Shown: in pieces, positions 44,258 to 55,780 of the stretch
How positions within the stretch are numbered: position 1 is the stretch's first letter
How the letters are laid out: each line of letters begins with the position of its first letter
Assembly (NCBI RefSeq): GCF_004000985.1
Contig: NZ_BIMH01000024.1
Location: 1-64,000, forward strand
Direction of reading: 5' to 3'
Length of the DNA stretch: 64,000 nt
Source of the DNA: Paenibacillus validus NBRC 15382
GTDB lineage: Bacteria > Bacillota > Bacilli > Paenibacillales > NBRC-103111
Position numbers and translations under genes: made by a program
The notes under the pieces: model-generated
What the model was told of the DNA's origin: nothing
Database searches by the model: none
The model's input: only the letters and a program-made list of their open reading frames with translations

Positions 44258-46165
44258 TCATTTTGCAAGTGGGGACAAGTGGAAATCCCTGCGGCCCGCC
44301 TTCTCCCACACGTACTGCGTCAGCTCTACGGTCATCTCGTAAGCCATGAACGGCGTCATCAAGTAAATGCCGTTAAACCGCGAAATCGCCACGTCAAGCA
44401 GTTCTTTGGCGATTTGCACCCCCATCGCGCGTCCTTCCTCGCCCTTCAACCCGTTCATGCGCCGGCGCACATCGTCGGATAATTGAATGCCGGGCACCTC
44501 ATTGTGCAGGTACTCCGCATTGCCTCCGCTGGCGAGCGGCATGATGCCAAGGAAGATCGGAATGTTCAGATGACGCGTCGCTTGATAGATGCTCTCGATC
44601 AGTTCGGCGTTGTACACGGGCTGCGTCATGATGTAGTCGGCGCCCGCCTCGATTTTGCGTTCGAGGCGCTGCACGGCTTTGTCCAAGTATTTGACATTCG
44701 GATTGAAGGCGGCCCCGACGATGAAGTTCGCTTTCTTCTTCAACGGCTTCCCGGAGAAAGCAACCCCTTCATTCAGCTGTTTGATCATACGAATGATCTC
44801 GAACGAAGTCAAATCGTACACCGAGCTGGAGCCGGGCAAATCGCCGAATTTCGCCGGATCGCCGGTGACCGCGAGCACGTGGTCGATGCCCAGCGCATGC
44901 AGCCCCATCATATGCGACTGCGTACCGATCATATTGCGGTCGCGGCATGCGATGTGAATAAGCGGCCGAATCCCGACGCGTTCCTGCACGATCGAACCGA
45001 GCGCCAGATTGCTCATCCGCGTCACGGCTAGCGAATTGTCGGCCATCGTCAGCGCGTCGACGCCGACTTCCTTCAAAGCGGCCGCGCCCTGCATAAACTT
45101 CGCGATATCCAAATCGCGAGGCGGGTCGAGTTCTACGATAACCGTCGGCCGTTCCTTGACGAGATCGACAATCGTCGGCTCCGCGGGTGGCGGCTCCGTG
45201 ATCGCGATACCGCGCACCTTCTGCCATTCACTCGTCGCGAAGACGCCGGCTTCGCCGCTTATCCCCCGTGTCTGCTGCGCCCCGCTCTCGTTCGGCATGT
45301 AGCCTTCCAGAGCGGCGGCGATGGCGGCGATATGCTCCGGCGTCGTGCCGCAGCAACCGCCGACAATGCGTGCGCCGAGATCGGCGAATTTACGGGCGGA
45401 CTCGCCGAAATAGGACGGCGTTGCGGCGAACGTATACCGGCCGTCCACGTAATCGGCCAGTCCCGCGTTCGGGAACACCGAGAACGGCGGCTTCTCGTCC
45501 ATGCCGCTCGCCTGTTCGAGGGAGCGCAGGAGACCGTTCGGGCCGCTGCGGCAGTTGAAGCCGACGACGTCTGCGCCAGCCGCGAGCAGCTTCGAGAAAG
45601 CCTCGGGCATCGGCACCCCGTCCATCGTCGCGCCGACGCCTTCGGTCGTAAACTGGCAAATGACCGGCAGCGAGCTGACTTTGCGAATCAGCTTCAGCGC
45701 AAGCATCATTTCCTCCAAATCGAAAAACGTTTCAAGCAGCAGCCCGTCCACGCCCGCATCGGCCAGCACCTCGATCTGCTGGCGCAAATCTTCCTTGACC
45801 TTGGCGGTACGGACGTTCTTCCGTTTGCCTGCGCGAATCGAACCGACAGCCCCGACGACATAGGCATCGTCCCCGACCGCTTGACGCGCCAGCTTCACGC
45901 CGGCCCGGTTAATCGCCTCGACTTCTCCCTCCAGACCGAACTTCGACAGCTTCTCGCGGTTTGCGGAGAAAGTATTCGTCTCGATCAACCGCGCGCCCGC
46001 TTCATAATATCGCCGATGGACGTCCCGAATGACGTCGGGCTTGAGCAAATTCAATTCCTCGTAGGAGATGCCGACGGGAAAGCCCATTTGATATAAATAG
46101 GTGCCCATCGCCCCATCTCCGACCAGCACGCCACGGCGCAGCGCTTCTCTCAAATCCGGTTTCAC
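44258..46165 (-). CDS. yitJ: Bifunctional homocysteine S-methyltransferase/methylenetetrahydrofolate reductase
   Basis: 635 residues. The N-terminal half is a homocysteine methyltransferase barrel (LVGDGAMGTYLYQ, NTFSANREKL, zinc Cys in GFNCRSGP and GGCCGTTPEHI). The C-terminal half is MetF-like (VELDPPRDLDI, DHVLAVTGDPAKFGDLPG, ADYIMTQPVYNAE). Together they make methyl-folate and methionine. No SAM riboswitch is seen upstream; dapF ends 24 bases before it, so the gene may be read from the dapF transcript. Confidence 0.95.
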   Translation of the reverse strand: MKPDLREALRRGVLVGDGAMGTYLYQMGFPVGISYEELNLLKPDVIRDVHRRYYEAGARLIETNTFSANREKLSKFGLEGEVEAINRAGVKLARQAVGDDAYVVGAVGSIRAGKRKNVRTAKVKEDLRQQIEVLADAGVDGLLLETFFDLEEMMLALKLIRKVSSLPVICQFTTEGVGATMDGVPMPEAFSKLLAAGADVVGFNCRSGPNGLLRSLEQASGMDEKPPFSVFPNAGLADYVDGRYTFAATPSYFGESARKFADLGARIVGGCCGTTPEHIAAIAAALEGYMPNESGAQQTRGISGEAGVFATSEWQKVRGIAITEPPPAEPTIVDLVKERPTVIVELDPPRDLDIAKFMQGAAALKEVGVDALTMADNSLAVTRMSNLALGSIVQERVGIRPLIHIACRDRNMIGTQSHMMGLHALGIDHVLAVTGDPAKFGDLPGSSSVYDLTSFEIIRMIKQLNEGVAFSGKPLKKKANFIVGAAFNPNVKYLDKAVQRLERKIEAGADYIMTQPVYNAELIESIYQATRHLNIPIFLGIMPLASGGNAEYLHNEVPGIQLSDDVRRRMNGLKGEEGRAMGVQIAKELLDVAISRFNGIYLMTPFMAYEMTVELTQYVWEKAGRRDFHLSPLAK

Positions 46166-46189
46166 TCGCGGCCTCCCCTTTCTTGCTTC

Positions 46190-47038
46190 TTATATAAGTG
46201 ACGGGAGCGTTCCCGTATACACCGTCTCGGCAGGACCGGTCATGTACACGCGGTTGTCCGTCTCGTTCCATTCGATCAGCAGCTCGCCGCCCTTCAGAGC
46301 GACAATGCCCTTCCGGTCCATTTTGCCGTTCAACACGCCGGCAACGAGTGTCGCGCAGGCGCCTGTCCCGCAGGCCAGCGTAGGACCGGCGCCTCGTTCC
46401 CAGACGCGCATATCCGCATAGTCCCGGCTTTTGACCGTAGCGAACTCGACGTTGATGCGGCGCGGAAACAGCGGATGCGTTTCCAGCTTCGGCCCCCATG
46501 CGGCCAAGTCGAAACGGACCGCGTCCTCCACGAAAATGACGCAGTGCGGATTGCCCATCGATACGGCGGTAAACGTGAATTCACGGCCGTCTACCGCGAC
46601 CGGATGCTCCAGCACCGGCTCGGCGTCGACCGTCGTCGGCACCTGCAAGCCGGCGAGTACCGGCTCGCCCATATCGACGCGCACCCGGGTCACCCGTCTG
46701 TTCTCCACCTGGAGCTGGACGACTTGCGGCCCGGCGCCGATCGTCTCGATCGTCAGCTCGGTTTGCCCCGCATCGACAAGCCCGTTGTCGTAAATGTACT
46801 TCGCCGCGCAGCGGATCGCATTGCCGCATTGTTCGGCCTCCGAGCCATCGGAATTGATAATGCGCATCATATAGTCAGCACGGTTGGACGGCAGCACGAA
46901 CACGAGTCCGTCGGCCCCGATCCCGAAATGGCGGTCGCACAAGCGGACAGCCAGCTCGGAAGCGTCGGCGGGAAGCGTCTCCGTATTGGAAAAAACGATG
47001 AAATCGTTGCCCAATCCGTGCATTTTCGTGAAATTCAT
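46190..47038 (-). CDS. dapF: Diaminopimelate epimerase
   Basis: 282 residues from ATG 47038 with GGGAG eight bases upstream. The two catalytic cysteines are in EQCGNAIRC and ACGTGACATLVAG. It converts LL- to meso-diaminopimelate for lysine and peptidoglycan. MKFTKMHGLGND-type start (MNFTKMHGLGNDFIVF) is typical. Confidence 0.97.
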   Translation of the reverse strand: MNFTKMHGLGNDFIVFSNTETLPADASELAVRLCDRHFGIGADGLVFVLPSNRADYMMRIINSDGSEAEQCGNAIRCAAKYIYDNGLVDAGQTELTIETIGAGPQVVQLQVENRRVTRVRVDMGEPVLAGLQVPTTVDAEPVLEHPVAVDGREFTFTAVSMGNPHCVIFVEDAVRFDLAAWGPKLETHPLFPRRINVEFATVKSRDYADMRVWERGAGPTLACGTGACATLVAGVLNGKMDRKGIVALKGGELLIEWNETDNRVYMTGPAETVYTGTLPSLI

Positions 47039-47196
47039 AGCGAAAACTCCCATTTTTACGGTTTATCCCCTACTATAGCGTAAAAAAGTGACGCTGCAAA
47101 GCGGTTCCGCAAAATTTTACCGCATCGCTCCAAAAAAAGCAACGGCCTTAGCCCCTGCGTCGCTGCAGGCGGCTCGGGCCGCATGTTTAGAGATTC

Positions 47197-49983
47197 TTAT
47201 CGGACGACGGGCTTCATCGGGTTGCGCCCTTTGGGCAGCGTCGTCTGTTTGCGTTTGGACGTGCTGAGCAAGCTGCCCAGCCCCATAAGGAACGTCGGAA
47301 TACCCGCGAACACGAGCACAAGCCCCCAATCGACGAGACCGAGCGGCACCGTCTTGAAGATCGGCTGCAGCGCGTCGACGTAAAGCACCGGGAACATCAG
47401 CAGCAGCGAAGACGCCACCGCCAGCACGAGCCAAACGTTCTGGAGCGGGTTGCGATGGAAAATCGAGCGCGAGCTGCGGCAATCAAACACGTGAATCAAC
47501 TGAGCCATGACCAGCGTAACGAACGCCACGGTCTGCGCTTTCATGAGCGCGTTCGGGCTATCGGCGCCCTGTTTCAGCGTAATGTAGAATGCCGCCAGCG
47601 TACAAAGCCCGATCAAGATGCCGCGGCTGACGATTTTCCAGCCGAGCCGGCGGGCGAAGATGTTTTCTTTGGCCGAACGCGGCTTTTGCTGCATCAAATC
47701 TCTCTCTGCCTGGTCGACGCCAAGCGCCATCGCCGGCAGCCCGTCCGTCACCAGGTTCACCCACAAAATTTGAATCGGCACGAGCGGCAGCGGCAGGCCG
47801 GCCATCATCGCGAGGAACATCGTCATAATTTCGCCTACATTCGACGCCAGCAGGTATCGGATGAATTTACGGATGTTCTCGTAAATGCCCCGGCCTTCCT
47901 CAATCGCCGCCACGATCGTCGCGAAGTTGTCGTCGGACAAGACGAGCGACGACGCTTCTTTGGAGACGTCCGTGCCGCTGATGCCCATCGCAATGCCGAT
48001 ATCGGCCGCCTTGATCGCAGGCGCGTCGTTGACCCCGTCGCCGGTCATCGCAACCGTGTGGCCTTGGCGCTGCAGCGACTTGACGATGCGCAGCTTATGC
48101 TCCGGGGATACGCGCGCGTACACGAACACGTCGTTCACCCGCTTATCCAGCTCGTCGTCGCTCATGGCGGCAAGCTGTTGGCCGTTCAAGGCCAGCCCGT
48201 CCTGCTGCAAAATGCCGAGCTGCCTCGCAATCGCCTCCGCCGTCGTCTGATGGTCGCCGGTGATCATGACCGTCTTGATGCCGGCGCGGCGGCACTTCAC
48301 GATCGCGTCGCGCACCTCGCGACGAGGAGGATCGATCATGCCGGTCAGACCGATGAACACGAGCTGACTCTCGACGGTCGACTCGTCAAGATTCCGCTCC
48401 GTCGCTTTCAAATCGCGGTACGCAAGACCGAGCACGCGCAGCGCGTTTTTGGCCATGCCCTCGGCTGCGGCGAGCACCTTTTGCTTCAGCGTCGAGGTGA
48501 ACGGAATGACTTTATCGTCCCACAGCACATAGGCGCATTGCTGAACGAGCAAATCCGGCGCTCCTTTCGTGCATGCCATCCGTCCGCCTTGATGCTCGAC
48601 GATCACGGACATCCGCTTCCGCTCGGAATCGAACGGAAGCTCAAGCGTGCGCCGGTACAGCCCGTCGAGCGCTTGTTTCGTAAGACCCGCTTTTGCTCCG
48701 AGCACGGTCAGCGCGCCTTCCGTCGGGTCGCCTTTAATCGCCCAGACGCCGCTCCGCTCGGTCGCCTCCTTCTTCTTCTTCGTTTCGTTCGCTTCTTCAT
48801 ATAGCATGGCGTTATTGCACAGCACGGCGACCTGGAGCAGACGACGGAGCATCTGATTGTCGCGCAGGTCGGCGGGCTTGCCCCGGTTCATGATGCTCCC
48901 GTTCGGCTCGTACCCGTCGCCCGTCACCTCCAGCACCTCGCCGCCCAGCCACAGGTGCGTCACGGACATTTTGTTCTGTGTCAGCGTGCCGGTCTTATCC
49001 GAGCAAATCACCGACGCGCAGCCGAGCGTCTCGACCGACGGCAGCTTGCGGACGATCGCCTTGCGCTGAATCATCCGCTGCACGCCGAGCGCGAGCGCGA
49101 TCGTGACGATCGCCGGCAGCCCTTCGGGAATCGCGGCGACCGCCAGGCTGACGCCCGCGAGAAACATGCCGTAAGGCTCTTGGCCGTGTACAATCCCCGC
49201 GACGACGACAAGCACCGTCAGCGCCAGCGCGACGATGATCAATATTTTACCGAGCTGCTCGAGCCGATGCTGCAGCGGCGTTTCCATGGCATCGGTATTC
49301 TGGATAAGATCGGCGATCTTGCCCATCTCCGTCTGCATGCCGGTGCGTACGACAACCCCTCTGGCCGTTCCCCGGGTGACCATCGTTCCCATGAAACCGA
49401 GGTTGCGCTGATCGCCTAGCGGAATATCGTCCTGCGGCAGCGGGGATGTATGCTTGGCCACCGGCACGGACTCTCCGGTTAGAGCCGATTCCTCGATGTA
49501 AGTGCCGAACGTTTCGATGAAACGAATGTCGGCCGGCACCCGGTCTCCGCTTTCGAGCAGCACGAGATCGCCGGGCACGAGATCGCGGGCCGGAATCAGC
49601 TCGAGCTTGCCCGCTCTTACCACCTTGGCGTTCGGGGCCGACAGTTCCTTCAGCGCGCGCAGCGAACGCTCCGCCCGAAACTCCTGGGCAAAGCCGAGAA
49701 TGCCGTTCATAATGATGATCGCAATGATCGTAATGGCATCCAAATACTCCCCGAGCAATCCGGAAACAAGCGTGGCTCCTACCAGCACAAGCACCATAAA
49801 ATCTTTAAATTGATTCAGGAACAACGTGATCGGCGAGATGCTCTGACCTTCGGCCAGCTCGTTCTTGCCCTGCGAGCCGAGCCGCTTGTCCGCCTCCTCC
49901 CAGCTCAAGCCTTGTGAGGGCTCTGTTCCCGACGACTGCAAGATCTCCTCGGCCGTCCATTGATACCACGGTTTCTGACTCAT
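47197..49983 (-). CDS. yloB: Calcium-translocating P-type ATPase
   Basis: 928 residues from ATG 49983, with GGGAGGG ten bases upstream; ATG 50001 is the frame start but overlaps that site. CSDKTGTLTQNKMSV carries the phosphorylated Asp, SALTGESVPV the actuator loop, MTGDGVNDAPAIKAADIGIAM the hinge. PEGLPAIV in M4 and the NAxVGEI in M5-type helix fit PIIA (SERCA/PMR1-like) pumps. YloB of B. subtilis supports heat-resistant spores. It is divergent from rqcH as in that species. Confidence 0.95.
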   Translation of the reverse strand: MSQKPWYQWTAEEILQSSGTEPSQGLSWEEADKRLGSQGKNELAEGQSISPITLFLNQFKDFMVLVLVGATLVSGLLGEYLDAITIIAIIIMNGILGFAQEFRAERSLRALKELSAPNAKVVRAGKLELIPARDLVPGDLVLLESGDRVPADIRFIETFGTYIEESALTGESVPVAKHTSPLPQDDIPLGDQRNLGFMGTMVTRGTARGVVVRTGMQTEMGKIADLIQNTDAMETPLQHRLEQLGKILIIVALALTVLVVVAGIVHGQEPYGMFLAGVSLAVAAIPEGLPAIVTIALALGVQRMIQRKAIVRKLPSVETLGCASVICSDKTGTLTQNKMSVTHLWLGGEVLEVTGDGYEPNGSIMNRGKPADLRDNQMLRRLLQVAVLCNNAMLYEEANETKKKKEATERSGVWAIKGDPTEGALTVLGAKAGLTKQALDGLYRRTLELPFDSERKRMSVIVEHQGGRMACTKGAPDLLVQQCAYVLWDDKVIPFTSTLKQKVLAAAEGMAKNALRVLGLAYRDLKATERNLDESTVESQLVFIGLTGMIDPPRREVRDAIVKCRRAGIKTVMITGDHQTTAEAIARQLGILQQDGLALNGQQLAAMSDDELDKRVNDVFVYARVSPEHKLRIVKSLQRQGHTVAMTGDGVNDAPAIKAADIGIAMGISGTDVSKEASSLVLSDDNFATIVAAIEEGRGIYENIRKFIRYLLASNVGEIMTMFLAMMAGLPLPLVPIQILWVNLVTDGLPAMALGVDQAERDLMQQKPRSAKENIFARRLGWKIVSRGILIGLCTLAAFYITLKQGADSPNALMKAQTVAFVTLVMAQLIHVFDCRSSRSIFHRNPLQNVWLVLAVASSLLLMFPVLYVDALQPIFKTVPLGLVDWGLVLVFAGIPTFLMGLGSLLSTSKRKQTTLPKGRNPMKPVVR

Positions 49984-50209
49984 CTGCTCATTCCCTCCCA
50001 TAAGGTTGTCTAGGGTAAATGTATTCAGACAAGCCGCAAATTAGCACGTTTTCCTGCAGCTGCAAAAAGACCTTAAGTTTTTGATGAAAATATGGCATGA
50101 TAGGGGGTAGCGTTTAAAACTTAGCCTACGTTTGCCCGCAACGCGTGTCCGGTCCGGCTGGTAAGCCTGGCCGCGCCGCAGCGGCAAACACGATTGGAGT
50201 TGTTCCCTC

Positions 50210-51997
50210 ATGTCTTTTGACGGTCTCGTTACACACGGGCTCGTAAGCGAGCTGCAAAGCCTCCTGCCCGCCCGTATCAATAAAGTGCAAATGCCCTCCG
50301 CGAACGATATCGTGATGCAGCTTCGCGCCGGAGGCAAAAATACGAAGCTTCTGTTATCGGCCAGCCCGACCTATCCGCGTGTACACGTTACGGAGGAAAG
50401 CTTCTTGAATCCACTCGAAGCGCCGATGTTCTGCATGCTGCTGCGCAAGCATTGCGAGAACGGCATCATTGAAGCGATCGATCAGCCGGGCATGGAGCGC
50501 GTCATCCGCTTCCACATCCGGCAGCGCGACGAGCTCGGCGACCTGTCCTTGAAGACGATCGTCGTGGAAATTATGGGCCGCCATAGCAACATTATTTTGC
50601 TAGACCCGGCGACCGGCACGATTCTGGACGGCATTCATCACGTCACACCGGCGATCAGCAGCTACCGGATAGTCATGCCCGGCGTACGTTACACAGCTCC
50701 GCCGGAGCAGCACAAGACGCTGCCGCTCGGCCTGAGTGCGGACGCATTCGAGCAGCAGCTCGGCGATACGGCCGCCGGGCTGCTGGAAGCCGGCGGGGAA
50801 TACGGCGCCCGGCTGTGGGAGCAAGCGATCGTACAGCGCTTTAGCGGCATCAGCCCGCTTGTGGCGCGCGAGCTCGCATACCGCGCCTTCGGCGGCGCCT
50901 TTGACCCGGAGCTTGACGCGGCCTCAGCCGTACGCAAGCTGTGGGAGCCGTTCCATGAGCTCATCGGCAAGCTGGAGCGAAGGCAGCTGACGCCTGTCAT
51001 AACCGAGCATCCGTCGTCGGGAAAGAGCTACTTCTCCATCCTCGAACTGACGCATATCGGCGGCGGCATGCGCCGATTCGATTCGATAAGCGCCTGCCTG
51101 GAAGCCTATTACAGCGATAAAGCCGAGCGGGATACGGTCAAGCAGCGGGTCAGCGACCTGTTCCGCTTACTGACGAACGAGCGGACCAAGAACGTGAAGA
51201 AGCTGGAGAAACTGGAGGAAACGCTGCAGGACGCGCAGCAGGCCGATCGTTTCCGGATTCTCGGCGAGCTGCTGACCGCCTCCATGCATCAGATCCGCAA
51301 AGGCGACAGCCGTATCGAAGTGATTAACTACTACGATGAAGAACAGCGTCCGATCGAAATCGAGCTGGACCCGCTGCTGTCACCGTCTGAAAATACCCAG
51401 CGGTACTTCAAAAAATATACGAAAGCCAAAAACAGCCTAAGCGTCGTGAAGGAGCAAATGCAGCAGGCGCACGAGGAAATCGCCTATCTGGACAATTTGC
51501 TGCAGCAGCTTACGAGCGCGAGCCTCTCCGATATCGAGGAAATCCGCGAGGAACTGACAGAACAAGGTTACTTGCGCGACCGCGGCAAGAAGGGCAAGCG
51601 CAAGAAGGCAAACGCCAGGCCGCAGCTCGCCTGCTACACATCCAGCGAAGGCATTGCTCTTTATGTGGGCAAGAACAATACGCAGAACGAGTACTTGACC
51701 AACCGGCTCGCCGGACCCGGCGATACGTGGCTGCATACGAAGGATATTCCCGGCTCTCACGTTGTCATTCGCAGCGCGGAATTCGGCGACGCCACGCTGC
51801 TCGAAGCGGCGCAGCTCGCCGCGTATTACAGCCAAGCGAAGGAATCCAGCGGAGTGCCGGTCGATTATACGCTGGTCAAGCACGTCCGTAAACCGAGCGG
51901 CGCCAAGCCCGGCTTCGTCATCTACGATCATCAGAAGACGCTGTTCGTCACACCGGACCCCGAACGGATTAAACAGCTGCCCTTTACCGTGAAATAA
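50210..51997 (+). CDS. rqcH: Rqc2 homolog RqcH (NFACT protein)
   Basis: 595 residues. NFACT-N (SFDGLVTHGLVSELQSLLPA RINKV), a coiled-coil arm (about 300-440) and NFACT-R (GIALYVGKNNTQNEYLT and WLHTKDIPGSHVVIR) are in the normal order. RqcH binds stalled 50S-peptidyl-tRNA and adds alanine tails for degradation; it was formerly called a fibronectin-binding protein. The first gene of the ylo cluster, divergent from the Ca2+ pump. Confidence 0.96.
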   Translation: MSFDGLVTHGLVSELQSLLPARINKVQMPSANDIVMQLRAGGKNTKLLLSASPTYPRVHVTEESFLNPLEAPMFCMLLRKHCENGIIEAIDQPGMERVIRFHIRQRDELGDLSLKTIVVEIMGRHSNIILLDPATGTILDGIHHVTPAISSYRIVMPGVRYTAPPEQHKTLPLGLSADAFEQQLGDTAAGLLEAGGEYGARLWEQAIVQRFSGISPLVARELAYRAFGGAFDPELDAASAVRKLWEPFHELIGKLERRQLTPVITEHPSSGKSYFSILELTHIGGGMRRFDSISACLEAYYSDKAERDTVKQRVSDLFRLLTNERTKNVKKLEKLEETLQDAQQADRFRILGELLTASMHQIRKGDSRIEVINYYDEEQRPIEIELDPLLSPSENTQRYFKKYTKAKNSLSVVKEQMQQAHEEIAYLDNLLQQLTSASLSDIEEIREELTEQGYLRDRGKKGKRKKANARPQLACYTSSEGIALYVGKNNTQNEYLTNRLAGPGDTWLHTKDIPGSHVVIRSAEFGDATLLEAAQLAAYYSQAKESSGVPVDYTLVKHVRKPSGAKPGFVIYDHQKTLFVTPDPERIKQLPFTVK

Positions 51998-52023
51998 CGT
52001 TCGCCGCCGGGAGAACGACATAA

Positions 52024-52090
52024 AGACCGCCGGTCCCTTGATGAAGCAGCAAGGACATGCTGCATTCCGGGACAGGCGGTCTTTTTTTTT
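52024..52090 (+). terminator. rqcH terminator
   Basis: GACCGCC and GTCCC pair with GGGAC and GGCGGTC across an inner stem (AGCAAGGACATGCT), followed by nine T. Confidence 0.9.
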
Positions 52091-52180
52091 GCGCTTCACC
52101 CGCTTCCCCCACATATAGGAAGGCTGGTACGCTTTCCCTTGCGCCAAAAAAGATCTGCTGGGTCTTGTATTGGAAGAAAA

Positions 52181-55100
52181 TCAGGAGATCGTCGGCAGCT
52201 GAATGACAACGGCCGTTCCGACATTTTCTTTGCTCGTAATTACCATCACGCCTTGATGGTTTTCAATAATTTTATAGCTGACCATCAGACCCAGGCCGGT
52301 CCCATTGCTTTTCGTCGTGTAGAACGGTTCTCCGAGACGCGCAAGCTTCTTTTCGGGAATACCGCAGCCATGATCGATAAACCCGATGTTCACCATACCG
52401 TCTGCTGCAAGGCGCGCGCGCACAATTAATTGTCCGCCGTCCGGCATCGCCTCGACGCCGTTCTTCACCACATTAATGAATACCTGCTTTAATTGGTTTT
52501 CCACACAACTGATGAGCGGCAGCGGATCGTCGATTTCATTGACGATTTCGACATTCGTAATGATCGCCTGCGTATCAAGCAGCATGATCACATCGTTCAG
52601 AATGGAGGAGACCGACTTCGGCAAATAATCGACCGCCTGCGGCTTCGCGAGCACGAGGAGCTCGCTGACGATTTGCTCGATCCGCTCCAGCTCGGCGGAC
52701 ATGATCGATAAATAACTATCGTTATGAGCCCCCGAACGGAGCAGCTTGGTGAACCCTTTCAGCGCGGTAAGAGGGTTGCGGATTTCATGGGCGATGCCCG
52801 CTGCCAGCTGGCCGACGGCCGAAAGCATTTCCGACTTGCGCAGCAATTCTTCCGTATGTCTCCGCTCGGACATATCTTCAGCGATTTTCAGATAATGAAT
52901 CGTCTGTCCTTCGCTATCTTTGATCGGCAAAAACTTGACCGATTCCCAGTAAGTCAATCCGTTCCTGCTGTGGCTCTCCAGCTCGCCCTTCCACTCTTGA
53001 CCCTCCGACAGCAGGCTCCAAATTTCCGTGAACGGCACGCTGGAACCTTCCCAATGCTGCAGTTCTCGAATGTGCCCGCCTATGGCGTCGGCCGGCTCGA
53101 ATCCGGTCACTTCCGTGAATTTCGGATTGACGTATTCGATGGTCCCGTCCAAACCGGCAATGACGGTAATCGACGGGCTTTGTTCAATGGCGTACGACAG
53201 CTTCAGCATTTCGATATTGGCGCTCTTCAGCTCGGTAATATCGACAAAAGTAAGCACGATTCCTTTAATAACATTGTCGCTCGTCCGATACGGCAGCACG
53301 CGCATGCTGTACCATTTGCCGCCTTGGTTCTGGATCTCCCGCTCTTCGGGCACTAACGTTCGGAGCACTCGCTTCGCGTCTTCCACGAAGCCGTTATAGC
53401 GGAAGTTGTGCGAGATGTGCGCGAGCGGCCGGCCGCAGTCGGCATCCAGCAAATTGATCTCCTGAGCGATCACTGGCGTGAACCGGCGAATGCACATATT
53501 CCGGTCCAGAAAAATGGTGCCGATCCTTGTGCTGACCAGAAAGTTATCCATATCATTGTTCAAATCGGTCAGTTCTAAAATTTTGTACTGATATTCGAGG
53601 TTGACCGTCACCAGTTCCTCGTTGACGGACTGCAGCTCTTCGTTCGTGCTCATCAGCTCTTCATTGGCGGCCACCAGCTCTTCATTGGTCGCCTGCAGCT
53701 CTTCGTTCGACGTTTCCAGCTCCTCGATCGTAGCCTGCAGCGACTCTTCGGCCCGCTGCAGCTCCTGCTCGAGCTCCACCATACGCTGGTTTACGTTATT
53801 TTCAATATCGAACGATTCGACGACGCGTACCTGCGGCGACTGCTGCTGCGCCGACTCCTCGAACGAAACGAGCACGAGCTTGTCGAACTTTTTATTGGTC
53901 AACGAGAACGGCTTGACTATCAGGTTAATGTACGGCGAATGCTCCGAATTGTTGACCTTGATGTCTTTGTAATAAATAGCGCGCCGTTCCCTGCGTACCT
54001 TCTGGATCGCCGTAACGATCGCCACCGACAAATGCGCCTCCACCATCTTATAGATGTTCCAGCTCGGCTTTCCGCGCGCAAGCGCCAAGTACGGATTGAT
54101 GTTGCCGCTCAAGTGCAGCACTTCGTTGTTCTCGTCGATAACCATGCATGGTGGCAAATGTTCATCGACGAACGTCGTGTACAAATCGTCCGTTTTTTTG
54201 CAGCCGTGAACCTCTTTCGAGAGCGGAACCCACCTCTGTGCCATCTGATGAATCTTCGGGATATGCGCAGAACCGTTCATTCCGGGAACTCCGGCCGCAG
54301 CTTTATTCGAGTTGATGCTGTGCTGCTGAAATATGTTCCATTTACGCTCGAACGGCGTGAACAAATTCGCCAGTCGTCCGAGCGTTTCACTTGGCCCGAG
54401 GAACAGATAACCGTTCGGATTCAAAGCAGCATGGAATAAAGAGATGAGCTTCTGCTGCATGTCCGATTGCAAGTAAATCAGCATGTTGCGGCATGTGATC
54501 AAGTCCAAATTATGAAATGGAGGATCTTTGATCATGTTGTGAGACACAAACACAACCATGTTGCGGATTTCTTTGTTGATCTGGTGCATATCGCCGATTT
54601 GCGTAAAATACGTCTTGCGAAGCCGCTTGGAGACGCCCTTCATGGCAGCTTCCGGATACACGCCATGTCCCGCGAAATCAATCGAGTCTTGATCCAGATC
54701 GGTTGCGAAAATTTTTACCGAGAACGATTGCCCGGTCTTCGCCATATGCTGGTGAAACAATATCGCCAGCGAGTACGCCTCTTCTCCGGTCGAGCAGCCG
54801 GCCGCCCATATTCGGATTTGCCGCTCGCTTTGCTTGCTTTCCAAGATCGCGGGAATCACTTTGTGCTGCAGCGCCTCGAACGCTTGTGCATCGCGAAAAA
54901 AGCGCGTAACGCCGATCAGCAGGTCCTTGACGAGCGAACCGAGCTCGTTCTCGTCGTTCTGCAGCAGCTGCAAATAATCGGCCTGCTTGTTCATGCCGAT
55001 CATGCTCATTCGACGCTCCATGCGACGGAAGATGCTGTTCTGCTTGTAGTGCGAAAAATCGATGCCTCTGGACATGTTCAGCAATTCGAAAACGCGCTGC

Positions 55101-55780
55101 ATCGTTTGCTCGTCCCAACCGACGATAGATGGCAGCGCTTCGTCCCCCGGCATATCCCTTTCTTTCTCATGATCGACGACCGCCCGACCCAACAAGTAAT
55201 TGGCTATCGCGCTCGGCGCAAGCACGTGGTCGACGCAGCCGGTCGATCGGGCGCTATTCGGCATCCCGTCGAATTTCGCCGACTTCTCGTCCTGCACGAT
55301 AACCAGACCCCCGTGCTCCTTGATCGCCTCCGCACCGCGCGTGCCGTCGCTTCCCGTGCCGGACAAAATGACGCCGACCGCTTGGGTGCCCACATCCATG
55401 GCCAGCGAAGTCAGAAACATGTCGATCGGCAGATAAAGACCGGCCGATTGCAAATAACCGGTCACTTGCAGCTTTCGGTTGTTGATCGTAATCGCTTTGC
55501 GCGGCGGAATCAAATAGACGCAGTTCGGCTTCACCTCCATTTGATTCTCCGCTTCGTATATGCGCATCCGAGTGTTCTTGGCCAAAATCTCCGCCATGAA
55601 ACTCTTGTAATTCGGTGAAAGATGCTGAATGACCACAAAAGACAAGCCACTGTCCGCTACCATATGATCGAAGAAGTGCTGCAGCGCCTCCAGACCGCCT
55701 GCAGAGGCGCCAATTCCTACGATATAACCGCCCGCAGCAGGCTGCTTCCGTCTTTCTTGTATCGCTGGTTTATCACTCAT
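52181..55780 (-). CDS. CheB-CheR-PAS hybrid sensor histidine kinase
   Basis: 1199 residues. Residues about 15-200 are a CheB methylesterase (GIGASAGG with Ser26, VIQHLSP with His53, [12 protein letters not shown]). About 215-490 is a CheR methyltransferase ([40 protein letters not shown]). A long coiled coil of repeated EEL-x-xxN units (about 665-740) follows, then at least two PAS domains ([20 protein letters not shown]) and a kinase ([38 protein letters not shown]). There is no receiver or membrane segment. Similar CheB/CheR-PAS kinases are known in many bacteria but act on unknown partners. It stands alone. Confidence 0.93.
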   Translation of the reverse strand: MSDKPAIQERRKQPAAGGYIVGIGASAGGLEALQHFFDHMVADSGLSFVVIQHLSPNYKSFMAEILAKNTRMRIYEAENQMEVKPNCVYLIPPRKAITINNRKLQVTGYLQSAGLYLPIDMFLTSLAMDVGTQAVGVILSGTGSDGTRGAEAIKEHGGLVIVQDEKSAKFDGMPNSARSTGCVDHVLAPSAIANYLLGRAVVDHEKERDMPGDEALPSIVGWDEQTMQRVFELLNMSRGIDFSHYKQNSIFRRMERRMSMIGMNKQADYLQLLQNDENELGSLVKDLLIGVTRFFRDAQAFEALQHKVIPAILESKQSERQIRIWAAGCSTGEEAYSLAILFHQHMAKTGQSFSVKIFATDLDQDSIDFAGHGVYPEAAMKGVSKRLRKTYFTQIGDMHQINKEIRNMVVFVSHNMIKDPPFHNLDLITCRNMLIYLQSDMQQKLISLFHAALNPNGYLFLGPSETLGRLANLFTPFERKWNIFQQHSINSNKAAAGVPGMNGSAHIPKIHQMAQRWVPLSKEVHGCKKTDDLYTTFVDEHLPPCMVIDENNEVLHLSGNINPYLALARGKPSWNIYKMVEAHLSVAIVTAIQKVRRERRAIYYKDIKVNNSEHSPYINLIVKPFSLTNKKFDKLVLVSFEESAQQQSPQVRVVESFDIENNVNQRMVELEQELQRAEESLQATIEELETSNEELQATNEELVAANEELMSTNEELQSVNEELVTVNLEYQYKILELTDLNNDMDNFLVSTRIGTIFLDRNMCIRRFTPVIAQEINLLDADCGRPLAHISHNFRYNGFVEDAKRVLRTLVPEEREIQNQGGKWYSMRVLPYRTSDNVIKGIVLTFVDITELKSANIEMLKLSYAIEQSPSITVIAGLDGTIEYVNPKFTEVTGFEPADAIGGHIRELQHWEGSSVPFTEIWSLLSEGQEWKGELESHSRNGLTYWESVKFLPIKDSEGQTIHYLKIAEDMSERRHTEELLRKSEMLSAVGQLAAGIAHEIRNPLTALKGFTKLLRSGAHNDSYLSIMSAELERIEQIVSELLVLAKPQAVDYLPKSVSSILNDVIMLLDTQAIITNVEIVNEIDDPLPLISCVENQLKQVFINVVKNGVEAMPDGGQLIVRARLAADGMVNIGFIDHGCGIPEKKLARLGEPFYTTKSNGTGLGLMVSYKIIENHQGVMVITSKENVGTAVVIQLPTIS

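Noticed and set aside
46166-46189. SAM riboswitch before the methionine-synthesis gene
   Set aside because: Only 24 bases separate it from dapF, too short for a riboswitch.
47039-47196. Terminator after the Ca2+ pump gene
   Set aside because: A T-rich run exists on the minus strand, but I could not draw a convincing stem before it.
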